A DNA stretch of 64,000 bases, taken from the NCBI GenBank assembly GCA_014193115.1, contig BJHQ01000005.1, forward strand, positions 264,598-328,597. The letters run 5' to 3'. Shown one piece after another: positions 47,091-56,352 of this stretch (its first letter is position 1; the number at the start of each line of letters is the position of its first letter). Origin of the DNA: Planctomycetota bacterium. GTDB lineage: Bacteria > Planctomycetota > UBA11346. Both the position numbers and the translations under genes were made by a program. The notes below the pieces were generated by a model. That model worked only from the letters and a program-made list of their open reading frames with translations, searched no databases and was not told the DNA's origin.

Positions 47091-49391
47091 ATGCCCACCG
47101 CCGCCTTCCATGCCGCCCGTCCGGTGTGGCCCGCTGCCGCTCGCGGCGCCATCAACCGCCTGGCCGGATTCCGGGCGGTGATTCCGCCGGGTGCGGCGGT
47201 GACGGTGCGCTTGGCGGCGGCGTCGCTGTACCGCCTGCGGATCGACGGGCGGTGGATCGGCCATGGGCCGGCGCGCACTGCCCACGGCCACGCCCAGGTG
47301 GATACCTATGAACTGTCGTCGGCGGAACAGCCGCGGGTGCTGGCGGTGGAGGTCTGCGGCTATCACGCCAACGGCTATTGGCTGATCGAGCAGCCGGCTT
47401 TTTTGTGCGCTGAGATTTTGCACGGCGAATCCGTGATCGCCGCCACCGCCGCCGAGGGTCGTAGCGGCTTCGCCGGCCGGATCCTCGACCACCGGGTCGC
47501 GGCGGTGCAGCGCTATTCGTTTATGCGCAGCTTCGTCGAGGTCTATCGCCTGGGCGCCGGCTTCGACGCCTGGGCCAGCGATCCGTCTGCTGGTTTCCCA
47601 GGAGAAACGCTGGCCGAGCAGCCCAGCCCGGTGTGGCTGCCGCGGGCGGTGCCCTATCTGGCTGGCACGGTGTTGCGGCCGTCGGCCGTGGCCGGCAGCG
47701 GCCGGCTGGTGCCAACGGTTCCGGAAACTCCGTGGAGCGACCGCAGCCTGGAGCGCACCGGGCCGCGCTGGGCTGGGCCGCCGGAAGCGCCCAACGAGAT
47801 CATCGTCGGCTTCCCGTCCACCGCGCTGGAGGAACGGCTTTCGGATGCGCTGGCCGCGACCGCCGAGATCGCCGACCCGGCCGTGGGTGCCGACGATCTG
47901 CCGGCCGACGCCTGGGCGCTGCACGATTTCGCTGCGGTGCAGACCGGCTTCATCGGAGTCGAGCTGACCTGCGCCGGAGCGGTCGTGCTCGACCTGACCT
48001 TCGACGAGGTGCTGACCGAGGGGCGGATCGCGCCGCTGCGCAAAGACCACGTCAATGGCGTCCGTCTGCACCTTGGTCCTGGTCGTCATCGCATCGAGAC
48101 CCTGGAACCGTACACCCTGCGCTGGTTGCGCCTGGCCGCCCACGGCGGCGCGGTGCGCGTTCACGACCGCTGGCTGCGCGAATGCTGCGGCCCTGCCGAG
48201 CGGCTGCGCCTGGAGCAGGGCGACGGTGATCTGGCCGCAGTGCTCGCTGCTGGCCGCGCCACCTTCCGCCAAAACGTCGTCGATCTGCCCATGGACTGCC
48301 CCTCGCGTGAGCGCGCCGCGTGGTTCGGTGACACCTTCTTCACTTGCCGGGTCGAACCCTGGCTGACCGGGGCCAGCCTGGTCGAACGCGCCCACCTCGA
48401 CGCCCTGCTGCGCGGCGGCCAGCGGCCGAAGCTGCCCCCGGGCATGATCCCGATGGTCTATCCCGGCGATCACCCGGGTGGGCGCTTCATCCCCAACTGG
48501 GCGCTGTTCGCCGTCCTGCAGTTGGCGGAATACCGCGAGCGCAGCGGCGACGACGCCCTGGTCGCCGCCTTCGCTCCGCGCCTGGAGCAGTTATTCGCGT
48601 GGTTCGCTGGTTTCCACGGCCCGCACGGATTGCTGACCCGGCTGCCGGGGTGGATCTTCGTCGAGTGGTCCAAGGCCAACGACCTGGTGCAGGACGTCAA
48701 CGCGCCCACCAACATGCTCTACGCCGCGGCCCTGGCTGCCGCCGGCCGGTTGTACGGCCGCGCCGACTGGACGGCCCGGGCCGCCGCGATCCACGCCGCG
48801 GTGCGCGCCCAGTCCTGGGACGGCCGCTGGTTCCGCGACCGCGCCCAGGTGGTGGACGGCGGCCTGGTGTGGAGCGACGACCGCACCGAGGTCTGCCAAT
48901 ATTACGCTTTTGTGTGCGGCACCGCCGATGGCCAGCGCGATGCCGGATTGGCCGCACGACTGGCCGACGACTGCCGGCCGGGTCGTCCGCTGCCGGAGGG
49001 CCTCCATCCCTGCAACGCCTTCATCGGGTTTTACCTGCGCCTAGAGATGCTGTCGGCCCTGGGCCGGCGGGTCCAGATTGCCGAAGAAATGAAGGCGCTG
49101 TTCCTGCCCATGGCCCGGGCCACCGGCACCCTGTGGGAGAACGACACCACCAGGGCTTCGGCCTGCCACGGTTTCGCCAGCCACGTCTGGCATGTCGCCT
49201 TGCGCGACCTGTGCGCGGTGACTCTGGACCGCGTCGCCCGCACCATCGACCTGGGCACACCGGTGCTGCCGTGGCTGGAATTGGACCTGCCCCTGGGTCC
49301 AGCCATGGCCCGCCTGGTCTGGCGCGACAAAGCCTGGCAGACCGTCGCGCTGCCGCCGGGATGGACCAGATCGAACCCCAAATCCCCCTGA
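47091..49391 (+). CDS. GH78-like alpha-L-rhamnosidase
   Basis: 766 residues from the ATG at 47091, which has CTGGAG 5 nt upstream. An ATG 45 nt earlier is possible. N-terminal beta domains include LYRLRIDGRWIGHGPART, a motif common to bacterial alpha-L-rhamnosidases. The barrel opens with VVDLPMDCPSRERAAWFGD at about residue 394, matching the DCPQRDE..W.GD signature that holds the acidic residues of GH78. A small C-terminal beta domain follows the helical barrel. It has no signal peptide. The substrate would be alpha-L-rhamnosyl ends on pectin- or ulvan-type fragments. The match to the barrel motif is good, but the overall sequence is divergent, so another alpha-L-glycosidase specificity is possible. 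Confidence 0.75.
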   Translation: MPTAAFHAARPVWPAAARGAINRLAGFRAVIPPGAAVTVRLAAASLYRLRIDGRWIGHGPARTAHGHAQVDTYELSSAEQPRVLAVEVCGYHANGYWLIEQPAFLCAEILHGESVIAATAAEGRSGFAGRILDHRVAAVQRYSFMRSFVEVYRLGAGFDAWASDPSAGFPGETLAEQPSPVWLPRAVPYLAGTVLRPSAVAGSGRLVPTVPETPWSDRSLERTGPRWAGPPEAPNEIIVGFPSTALEERLSDALAATAEIADPAVGADDLPADAWALHDFAAVQTGFIGVELTCAGAVVLDLTFDEVLTEGRIAPLRKDHVNGVRLHLGPGRHRIETLEPYTLRWLRLAAHGGAVRVHDRWLRECCGPAERLRLEQGDGDLAAVLAAGRATFRQNVVDLPMDCPSRERAAWFGDTFFTCRVEPWLTGASLVERAHLDALLRGGQRPKLPPGMIPMVYPGDHPGGRFIPNWALFAVLQLAEYRERSGDDALVAAFAPRLEQLFAWFAGFHGPHGLLTRLPGWIFVEWSKANDLVQDVNAPTNMLYAAALAAAGRLYGRADWTARAAAIHAAVRAQSWDGRWFRDRAQVVDGGLVWSDDRTEVCQYYAFVCGTADGQRDAGLAARLADDCRPGRPLPEGLHPCNAFIGFYLRLEMLSALGRRVQIAEEMKALFLPMARATGTLWENDTTRASACHGFASHVWHVALRDLCAVTLDRVARTIDLGTPVLPWLELDLPLGPAMARLVWRDKAWQTVALPPGWTRSNPKSP

Positions 49392-49438
49392 TGGGACAAC
49401 GGAGGATTTCCGTCCTGGACGCGGTCCAGGCATCAGAC

Positions 49439-50278
49439 TCAGCGTTCGATCTGCCGGGCCCAGGTCCCTGGTGGCTGGCCGAATCGCTGACGGAAAGCAG
49501 CAGAAAACGCAGCCCGGTCACGCCAGCCGCAGGCCGGGCCGACCGCCTTCAGCGGTTCGCCCCGACGCAGGGCCTCGGCGGCCCGGTCCAGGCGCAGGTC
49601 GCGCAGCAGGCGCTGCGGACTGGTGCCGGTCTCGGCCTGGAAAAGACGCAGGAAGCGACCCAGGGAGAGTCCGGCCGCACGGGCCAGCGCGGCGTTGTCC
49701 CAGGCGGTGCAGGGATCAGCCTGCATGCGGTCGATGGCGCTGCGGATCCGCACGTCGGCAGGTCCGACCTGCCAGCTGGCTGCGGGTAGAGACGTGCATA
49801 CCAGGGCCACCAGGGCGGTGGTGGCGACGGCCTCGACGGCAGTGGGTGGCTGCCGTGCGATCTGGGCGCCGGCGCAGGTGCGCACCAAGGCGGCCTCGGT
49901 CGGTCCCAAGGGATGCAGCAACGGCCGGTCGGGCCGGCAAGCCAGACTCAGACGCAGGGCCAGATAGAACTGGATGCAGGCTCCCGATATCCGCCGTTCC
50001 ACCACCAGGCCGGGCGGGAACAGCACGATGACGTCGGCGTTCTGGCGCGCCTGGTGACGGCGACCGCCTGCGGTCCATCTCAATGTTGCCTCCGGGCGGT
50101 CGATCCAGGACAGACCCCAATGTGGTGACGCGCCCACACCCATTTCGTTCGGCTGGACCCAGCGGCAGCCGCCGTGCAGCACCGTCCAGGATGGTAGGGC
50201 GATGGGCCGATGCCGGGGCGGCCGCTGGCGTGGCACCGGTTCGAGGCCGGCGAGGAGATCCGCAGGAGACGCATCCAT
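49439..50278 (-). CDS. AraC-family transcriptional regulator
   Basis: 279 residues from the ATG at 50278, with AGGAG 10 nt upstream. A GTG at 50293 is an alternative. The N-terminal half looks like a cupin sensor (WTVLHGGCRWVQPNEMGVG). The C-terminal AraC DNA-binding domain shows AALARAAGLSLGRFLRLFQA and GWRDRAAFSAAFRQRFGQPP. It is divergent from the GH127 gene at 50483 with 204 nt between, the usual arrangement for a regulator and its target. It is convergent with the GH78-like gene and ends 47 nt from it. Confidence 0.85.
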   Translation of the reverse strand: MDASPADLLAGLEPVPRQRPPRHRPIALPSWTVLHGGCRWVQPNEMGVGASPHWGLSWIDRPEATLRWTAGGRRHQARQNADVIVLFPPGLVVERRISGACIQFYLALRLSLACRPDRPLLHPLGPTEAALVRTCAGAQIARQPPTAVEAVATTALVALVCTSLPAASWQVGPADVRIRSAIDRMQADPCTAWDNAALARAAGLSLGRFLRLFQAETGTSPQRLLRDLRLDRAAEALRRGEPLKAVGPACGWRDRAAFSAAFRQRFGQPPGTWARQIER

Positions 50279-50482
50279 GGCCGGCAGGGTCACTCCTGCC
50301 TACATCAGGGGAACCCTTCCTCCAATCCAGGGCTGGGAACGTGACACTGATGGTCATCATCGGCCACGGGAGTTGACCATGACCGACCTTCCTCCGTGCT
50401 GGCTTGACCGAAGCCCCACACGCACCTTCGGCGAGCTCTCCGGCGTCGCTCGAAAAACCGTGAGTAAGTTGGGGCGATTCCA
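50279..50482. promoter_or_regulatory. Divergent control region, AraC regulator / GH127
   Basis: 204 nt separating an AraC gene from the GH127 gene. A 35-codon frame (MTDLPPCWLDRSPTRTFGEL onwards, start 50379) ends in ATGA overlap with GH127 and could be a leader peptide, but it has no other support. No clear palindrome was found by eye. Confidence 0.35.
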
Positions 50483-52186
50483 ATGAACGACAAGCTGTTG
50501 AATACGATTGCCGCCCGCGATGTGAAAGTGGGCGGGCTGATCGGGCGACGCATCGAATTGACCTGGCAGAACAACCTGCTGGCGATCAATTGGGAACGAG
50601 ATTTCCTGGCGCCGTTTCTCGCAAAGAACAGCGATGCTGGTGCCTACATCGGTCTGGGGAAATCATTGGATGGTCTGGTGCGCTTGGCGGCGCATACCGG
50701 GGATGGACGCCTCCTGGCCCGGCGCCAGCAGGTCCTGGACACGCTCCTGCCGGCCCAGGAAGCAGACGGCTACCTCGGCATCTACCGGCCGGCCGACCGG
50801 GCGATTCCCACCTGGGATGCCCACGAGCAGGCGTATGTGCTGATGGCCTTGGTGGTGGACTGGCAGTTGTTCCGCCAAGAACGATCCCTGGCATCTGCCC
50901 AGCGTCTTGGTCGCTGGCTGGTATCGCGGATTCCGTCCACGGCGCTCCATCTCGTCGGCAAACGGACCTGGCAGGGCCAGGTTTCTTTCCTTTCCCGTCA
51001 ACTCGTCCTGACCGGATTGGATCGGGCATTGCTGGCGCTGTATAGAGCGACCGGCGAGCCGTCGTTGCTTGACTACTGCGTGGAGACCTTGCGGGTGGCA
51101 GAGTGGGATCAGCCGATCGTCGAGGGCCGGTTTGGGCCGATCGAAGGACACGTGTACTGCTTCTTATCGCATTGCCTGGCCCAGTTGGATCTGTTCGAGA
51201 TCACGGGCGACCGCCGCCTGCTCGCCCAGACTCGACGTGCCCTCGAATACCTCCGCGACGGACGGGCGCTGGTCATCAGCGGCACCAACGGCATCACGGA
51301 ATGCTGGCATTCCGATCAGACCGGAACTGGCGACATAGGCGAGACCTGCTCCGTGGCCTACCTGATCCGGTTGCTCTCCCACCAGCTCCAGATCGAAGGC
51401 GACGGCTGGTATGGCGACTGGATGGAACGCTCCATCTACAACGCGCTCTTTGCCGCCCAGTCGCCCGACGGTCGTCGTTTGAGTTACTACGTGCCGTTGG
51501 AGGGCGAACGCCACTATTGGGACCGTGACACCTATTGCTGTCCTGGCAACTTCCGCCGCATCATCGGCGAACTTCCAGAGATGATCGCCTACCGGCAGGC
51601 CGATGGTGTCATGGTGAACCTGTACACCGAATCCGACATCACCACCGCCCTGGCCAACGGCACCCCGCTGGTCCTGCGCCAGCACACGGACTATCCGCAC
51701 TCCGGCCAGGTCCGCCTGGACGTCGAACCGGCCAGGCCGGCGCGATTCGCCGTGCGCCTGCGCCGACCGGCCTGGTGCACGGAATTCGTAGTGGCCGTCA
51801 ACGGCGAAACTGTTTCTCCGATCGGCGGCCCGCATTTCCTGGCGATTTCCAGCGAATGGCGTCCCGGCGACCGGGTGACGCTCGCCATGCCGATGCCGTG
51901 GCGACTCGTCCGTGGTTTCCGCAAACAAGTTGGCAAGGTCGCAGCCATGCGCGGACCCCAGCTCTTTTGCCGGGCGACCCCGTCGGATTCGGCAACCGAG
52001 TTCCGGGCAGATGACATCGCGGCGAATCTGAGCCTAATGGAATTCCCCGATCCCGGTGGCCGGGCCACCTACTTCGCCTGTGCCGACTCGCCACTGATGA
52101 CCGACGACGAGCTTTTCCCGCAAGGCATTGGCCTCAGCCAAGGTCTCCGGCGAAGTGATTCGGAAGGCGAGGACCACCGGCATTGA
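50483..52186 (+). CDS. GH127-like beta-L-arabinofuranosidase
   Basis: 567 residues of the DUF1680/GH127 type, which removes beta-L-arabinofuranose by a cysteine nucleophile held by zinc. The start KLLNTIAARDVKVGG and the motif DAHEQAYVLMALV fit the (alpha/alpha)6 barrel. The zinc and nucleophile residues are visible: E287 and C289 in GETCSVAY, and C352/C353 in DTYCCPGNFRR. The C-terminal beta-sandwich includes RLDVEPARPARFAVRLRRP. There is no signal peptide. The protein is shorter than usual (about 600-650 residues), and the last residues after MTDDELFP look non-homologous. A different frame continues open to 52250, which could reflect a frameshift. It is controlled presumably by the divergent AraC gene. 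Confidence 0.85.
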   Translation: MNDKLLNTIAARDVKVGGLIGRRIELTWQNNLLAINWERDFLAPFLAKNSDAGAYIGLGKSLDGLVRLAAHTGDGRLLARRQQVLDTLLPAQEADGYLGIYRPADRAIPTWDAHEQAYVLMALVVDWQLFRQERSLASAQRLGRWLVSRIPSTALHLVGKRTWQGQVSFLSRQLVLTGLDRALLALYRATGEPSLLDYCVETLRVAEWDQPIVEGRFGPIEGHVYCFLSHCLAQLDLFEITGDRRLLAQTRRALEYLRDGRALVISGTNGITECWHSDQTGTGDIGETCSVAYLIRLLSHQLQIEGDGWYGDWMERSIYNALFAAQSPDGRRLSYYVPLEGERHYWDRDTYCCPGNFRRIIGELPEMIAYRQADGVMVNLYTESDITTALANGTPLVLRQHTDYPHSGQVRLDVEPARPARFAVRLRRPAWCTEFVVAVNGETVSPIGGPHFLAISSEWRPGDRVTLAMPMPWRLVRGFRKQVGKVAAMRGPQLFCRATPSDSATEFRADDIAANLSLMEFPDPGGRATYFACADSPLMTDDELFPQGIGLSQGLRRSDSEGEDHRH

Positions 52187-52294
52187 CCAGGCCTACTTCG
52201 ACCTGGTCATGGTCCGCCTGCTGTCCTGGCAGGTGTGGCGGACCGGATAGATCCGAGAACAGTCCCTGCACGAAGCCGTCCTGTTGGGACCGGA

Positions 52295-53806
52295 TCACCG
52301 TCCGCCGAGTGCGCGGCCGACGAGCATGCCGCTGGTGATGGCCCAGGCGATGTGCAGGCCGTGGCCGAAGAGAATCTGGCCCCCCAAGCCGTTCTGGCCG
52401 ATGGCGTAGAGCCCAGGGATGGGTGTGCCGTCAGGGCGGAGCACGCGGCAGGTCAGGTCGATGCTGGCGCCGCCTTCGGTGATGGTGATGTAGGGGTAGG
52501 CTGGCCCGAGGATGAGCCACGGTCCGGTCAAGGCCGGGCCGCTGGCGCTGCGCCCGACATCGTCGATAGAACCCGCGGCCAGCGCCCGATTGCGCGCAGC
52601 CACCGCGGCGATCACCGCTGATCCTGGCAAGCCGGCGGCAGTGGCGACTCGGGCGAGATCGGAACCGGCCCGGCACAGGTCGGGACGCAGCCGGAGGTAG
52701 TCCCGGACATAGGCGTAGGCGATGCTGGGAGCGGTGCTGATGAAGTTCGGCCAGGCCGAGAACATCTGCTGGATCCGGGCGTCGAGGATGATCCAGCCGG
52801 ATGCACCGGGCTGCCGCGCCAGGGCCAGCTCGCGCGCGCCGGGGTCGGTCTCGTCGGCGAAGCGCTCTCCCTTGGCGTTGACCAGGATGGCACCTTGGGT
52901 GAACAGGTTGTGCTCCGGGTGCTGCCACGCGACGACCCGGCGCATGGCGACCGCGCGTACCACCGCCCCGGGCAGGGCGGGGATCAGCGCTCGCGCCAGC
53001 CAGGCCGCCGGCCCGCGGGTCGGCCAGCGGTCGAGCAGGCCCTGCGGCGCCGGTGCGAAGCGCAGTTCCGGCCCATAGGTGATGTCCATGTTGACCAGCG
53101 CGCCGCCGGCGCTCTCGACCATGCGCTGCCCGTCGCCGGTGGCCTGGGGATTGACGTGGCGCATGCCGGTGAATTCCGCCCCCTTGAAGCGGGCGATGAG
53201 ATCATCGGCAGCGGCGTAGTCGCCTGCCGCCAGCACCACTCCGCGCCGGGCGTGGAAGGTCCGCCGGCCCGCGGGAGTCTCGGCGACCACGCCGGTGACC
53301 CGGCCGTGTCTCGTCTCCAGACCGACCACACGGGTGCGGCACTGCACCTCCACCCCGTGCCGCGCCAGGTGGCGAACGAAGGTGCTGATGTAGGCGTGGG
53401 CGCGGGGTACCGCGTTGTGCATGCGCGGAGCGCGGTTGGGCGGCTCGGGCATGGGTCCCTGGAAGAGCACGCCGAGATCTTCGAGCCAATTGCAGGCGGC
53501 GGCGGCATGGCGCAGGAAATACGCCCGCAGCTCGGCGTGGTTGCGCGCTTCGCATGCCGGCGGGGCGAAGCCGGCAACGTCCTCGATGTGGTGCGCCGGA
53601 TCGTCGACCACGCCGCTTCGTGCCTGGAGCGTCGTGCCGGCGGCGGTGAATGATCCTACTGCAAGGCCGGTGGTGCCGCCGGGCTGGTCAGCCTTGTCGA
53701 TGATGATCACCGAGCCGCCCGCCCGGCAGGTCGCCAGCGCCGCGGCCAGGCCGCTGCCGCCGGCACCGACCACCACCACGTCGGCCTGGTCTCGGGCTGC
53801 GTTCAT
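52295..53806 (-). CDS. FAD-dependent dehydrogenase (fumarate reductase / ketosteroid dehydrogenase superfamily)
   Basis: 503 residues. The start at 53806 overlaps the stop of the upstream gene as ATGA, showing translational coupling. The N-terminus is a dinucleotide-binding fold (DVVVVGAGGSGLAAALATCR) followed by IIDKADQPGGTTGLAVG. The C-terminal end has the second FAD contact (GLYAIGQNGLGGQILFGHG). The middle contains a substrate domain inserted in the FAD fold, as in fumarate reductase flavoproteins and 3-ketosteroid dehydrogenases. There is no signal peptide. In this locus it probably oxidises or reduces a sugar-derived acid or keto compound together with the hydroxyacid dehydrogenase, but the substrate cannot be read from sequence. 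Confidence 0.8.
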   Translation of the reverse strand: MNAARDQADVVVVGAGGSGLAAALATCRAGGSVIIIDKADQPGGTTGLAVGSFTAAGTTLQARSGVVDDPAHHIEDVAGFAPPACEARNHAELRAYFLRHAAAACNWLEDLGVLFQGPMPEPPNRAPRMHNAVPRAHAYISTFVRHLARHGVEVQCRTRVVGLETRHGRVTGVVAETPAGRRTFHARRGVVLAAGDYAAADDLIARFKGAEFTGMRHVNPQATGDGQRMVESAGGALVNMDITYGPELRFAPAPQGLLDRWPTRGPAAWLARALIPALPGAVVRAVAMRRVVAWQHPEHNLFTQGAILVNAKGERFADETDPGARELALARQPGASGWIILDARIQQMFSAWPNFISTAPSIAYAYVRDYLRLRPDLCRAGSDLARVATAAGLPGSAVIAAVAARNRALAAGSIDDVGRSASGPALTGPWLILGPAYPYITITEGGASIDLTCRVLRPDGTPIPGLYAIGQNGLGGQILFGHGLHIAWAITSGMLVGRALGGR

Positions 53807-54789
53807 GCCAAGCGCTCCAGGTCGCCCAGGGTCACCTCGTGGCGCAGGTTCCGGCCGTCGAGCCAAGCCGAGAACTCCTCGGTCAAGAGGTCGACCAGGC
53901 GCAGACATTCGGTTCCGATGGATCCGGCGATGTGCGGCGTGGCGTGGATATTGGGGCAGGCGCGCAGAGCCGGATCCAGGGCCGGGCCGCGGTGGACGTC
54001 CAACAGTATGGTCAGATCACTGCGTTCGCGGCAGACCGCCAGGAGATCCGTCTCGACCACCGTGGATCCCCGGCCGGTATTGATGAAGGTCGCGCCCGGC
54101 CGCAGGCGGCGCAGCAGGGTCCCGTCCACCGCGTCGGCGGTCGCGGGCAGGGACGGCAGGTGGTTGCTGACCACATCGGCCCGGGCGAAGGCCTCGGCCA
54201 TGGACACCAGCTCGACCTGCTCGCTCGCCGCCGTCGCAGCATCCAGGTAGGGGTCCACCACCAGCACGCTCAGGTCGTGGGACCTCAGCAGGCGGCGCAG
54301 GTGGCGCGCGACCTGGCCGTAGCCGAGCAGAGCGATGGTCGCCTCGAAGGTCCCGCGCACCAATGGTCGCGGTCCGCCACTGCCGGCGCGGACCCAGGCG
54401 GCGCAGGCAAAGTAGCCCTTGAGGGCGAGAAGGACCTGGGCGAGGGCGAATTCCGCGACCGGGAAGGCGTTGGCTGACCAGGCGCTGACCACCCGGATGC
54501 CGCGGCGCAGCATCGGCTCGGCGAACTGCTTGACGCTGGAAGCAGCATAGAAGACCGCCCGCAACCGGGGCAAGGCATCGAGCTGACGGTCGTCCAGCCG
54601 AGCCAGGCCCCAGGTGGCGAACAACGCATCGATGCGGTCGAGCCCGGGCGAACCGGGCACCAGATCGCGGCTGGCCAGCGCCACCGGATGCCAGGTGGCG
54701 CGGCGGGCGAGAGCGTCCAGCCGGTCGGCGCTGTAGACCTGCTCGATCACATCAGGTCGTTCGCCGAGCAGGGCGATGGTCGTGGGCAT
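53803..54789 (-). CDS. D-isomer-specific 2-hydroxyacid dehydrogenase
   Basis: 328 residues with GGAAGGA 5 nt before the ATG. The NAD(P)-binding motif ALLGYGQVARHLRRLL, the NTGRGSTVVETDLL segment and the catalytic His in ATPHIAGS mark the D-2-hydroxyacid dehydrogenase family. The catalytic Arg is expected in the NTGRG region. The family reduces 2-keto acids or oxidises D-2-hydroxyacids in the cytoplasm. Its stop overlaps the start of the flavin dehydrogenase, so the two are made together. Upstream lies a 442-nt gap and then the sugar isomerase gene on the same strand. Confidence 0.85.
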   Translation of the reverse strand: MPTTIALLGERPDVIEQVYSADRLDALARRATWHPVALASRDLVPGSPGLDRIDALFATWGLARLDDRQLDALPRLRAVFYAASSVKQFAEPMLRRGIRVVSAWSANAFPVAEFALAQVLLALKGYFACAAWVRAGSGGPRPLVRGTFEATIALLGYGQVARHLRRLLRSHDLSVLVVDPYLDAATAASEQVELVSMAEAFARADVVSNHLPSLPATADAVDGTLLRRLRPGATFINTGRGSTVVETDLLAVCRERSDLTILLDVHRGPALDPALRACPNIHATPHIAGSIGTECLRLVDLLTEEFSAWLDGRNLRHEVTLGDLERLA

Positions 54790-55231
54790 GGCGTCCTTCC
54801 GGGACTGCGGTTCTGGAGTTGGCCATGATGGTCGGCGAGCGCTCTGCGCAGTGGCAGGATCACGGTCGGCGCAGGGACGATCGACGGATCCCGTTGCTGG
54901 AACCGACGCACCAGTCGCAGGGCGTCAAGCATTCCCCAAACTGACGAGGCTAGTCCAGTCAGGGCTCACGCAACAAAACAAAAAGATGCGCGTTTCGGAG
55001 CGGCGATGCCCTCATCGCCGGCGCGATGCTGGTTCCGATGGCAGTATGGTCTGACCGCCGCCGGTTTGAAAACGGGAATGGTTCCGCGGCTCTGCGCAAT
55101 TCGTTCGATGGGGGCACTCCGCACCGGATCCGAGCAAGTTCTTCTTGCGGGAGCTCTTTGGACTGCCCGGCGCGCTTCCTGGCGCACCGCAGGATTACGC
55201 CGATCCCCGGGATGTGCTGGACGTCGGTGTC
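54790..55231. other. 442-nt gap without a confident gene
   Basis: Located between two minus-strand genes. The plus-strand frame around 55073-55225 reads like protein (REWFRGSAQFVRWG, then FFLRELFGLPGALPG and YADPRDVLDVG) but has no start with a ribosome site and no recognised family. It could be a gene remnant. An A-rich run at 54973-54983 (AACAAAACAAAAAG) may belong to the promoter of the hydroxyacid dehydrogenase operon. No strong hairpin terminator was seen. Confidence 0.4.
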
Positions 55232-56128
55232 TCAGCCCAACCCGGCGCGCCAGCGCGCTTCGGCGTTTTGCATGAAGCTGACGAAGGCGGGAAAGGCGGT
55301 GTCCGGTTCGTCCAGGTAGGGATGCCAGCGTTTTTCCGATTCCAGCGTGTACCAGCCCGAATAACCGTGGCCAAGGAGCAGATCCAAGGCATCGAGCGCG
55401 GGCATGACTCCTTCGCCCAAGTTGCCGAGGCGGCCGGTGGAGCGGACCTGCTTGGTGGTCCGCTCGTCGACGAAGGTCCCTGACCACCAGCGGCGGGCAT
55501 CCTTCCAGTGGGTGTTTCGGACCCAGGCGGACAGGTTCGCCCAGGAGGTCGCCGGGACCTCGCCGGCGGCCCACCAGGTGTGCTTGATGTCCCAGCAGCA
55601 AACCACGTCGGTGCGGCCGATGGCGGCGAGGACGCGTCCCATCTCGGCGCTGGCGGTCCAGCTGTCGTGGGTCTCGATGAGCAGGTCCACCGCCGCGAGC
55701 TGCCTGGCTCTTGCCGCCAGTTCCGCCGCCCGCTCCACCAGGCGCCGGGCCGCCTCCGGGCGGTCCGGTTCTCCGGCGCCGTCGCGCAAGCCGCCGAGAC
55801 CGCCGCCGAAAATCCGGATCTGGCCGCAGCCCAGCGCAGCGCAGAGTTCAGCGGTGCGGACCAGCTCCTCGTCGATGGCGGACACCTGGGCTGGCCTGCT
55901 TTCCACAAGTGAAATTCCTGAAGAAATGCACGAGACTGCCAGTCCGGCAGCGGCGAGGCGGCGGGCGGTGGCAACCACACCGGTGGAGAATTCCGGCAAG
56001 GTCCAGAGCTTCATCTCGCCGCGCAGACCGCGGAAATCCACTGCCTGATAGCCAAAACCCGGTAGCCGGGCCAGGACCGTGTCCAGGTCCCAGTCCGGAC
56101 AGCCGAGGGTGGAAGTGGAGAGTTTCAT
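55232..56128 (-). CDS. Sugar phosphate isomerase/epimerase (xylose-isomerase-like TIM barrel)
   Basis: 298 residues. The start at 56128 has AGGA 8 nt upstream. The sequence begins MKLSTSTLGCPDWDLDTVL and continues with GYQAVDFRGLRGE and the metal-site strands IDEELVRTAELCAALGCGQ, DLLIETHDSW and CCWDIKHTWW. This is the order of the AP-endonuclease-2/xylose-isomerase-like superfamily with its Glu, His and Asp ligands. Members interconvert keto- and aldo-sugars or inositols in the cytoplasm. It is divergent from the AraC gene at 56353 and has an operator-like palindrome at 56228-56253. The exact sugar is unknown. Confidence 0.85.
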   Translation of the reverse strand: MKLSTSTLGCPDWDLDTVLARLPGFGYQAVDFRGLRGEMKLWTLPEFSTGVVATARRLAAAGLAVSCISSGISLVESRPAQVSAIDEELVRTAELCAALGCGQIRIFGGGLGGLRDGAGEPDRPEAARRLVERAAELAARARQLAAVDLLIETHDSWTASAEMGRVLAAIGRTDVVCCWDIKHTWWAAGEVPATSWANLSAWVRNTHWKDARRWWSGTFVDERTTKQVRSTGRLGNLGEGVMPALDALDLLLGHGYSGWYTLESEKRWHPYLDEPDTAFPAFVSFMQNAEARWRAGLG

Positions 56129-56227
56129 GATGGATTTCCTGCGGTTTCGCTGCCGCGACCTGATGGTGGTTCGCTTCGCCGGCAATGGGCCGGACACGGT
56201 CGCGGTTGGTGGAATTCACTGGTCCCT

Positions 56228-56253
56228 TTCCCGGCACCGTGGTGCGCCGGGAA
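56228..56253. promoter_or_regulatory. Candidate operator palindrome midway between divergent genes
   Basis: Outer arms TTCCCGGC (56228-56235) and GCCGGGAA (56246-56253) are exact reverse complements. Inside them CACC and GGTG extend the dyad with a 2-nt asymmetry. It lies 99 nt from both the isomerase start (56128) and the AraC start (56353). A tandem GGCCA run follows at about 56263-56280. The position suggests a regulator site. Confidence 0.45.
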
Positions 56254-56352
56254 CGCGGCGTCCGGCCAGGCCAGGCCAGGCCTGAGCTGTGCTGGGCTGC
56301 GCTTGTCTGGCCTGGGCCTGGCAACCCCGCGCAGGCAATCAGCATCCAAACC

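Noticed and set aside
46866-48473. 535-codon open frame opposite the GH78-like gene
   Set aside because: Antisense shadow of a recognised glycosidase, without family features.
56260-56330. GGCCA tandem run followed by GGGCTG/GGCCTGG-rich sequence
   Set aside because: A low-complexity GC-rich stretch. The number of repeats is too small for a meaningful satellite.
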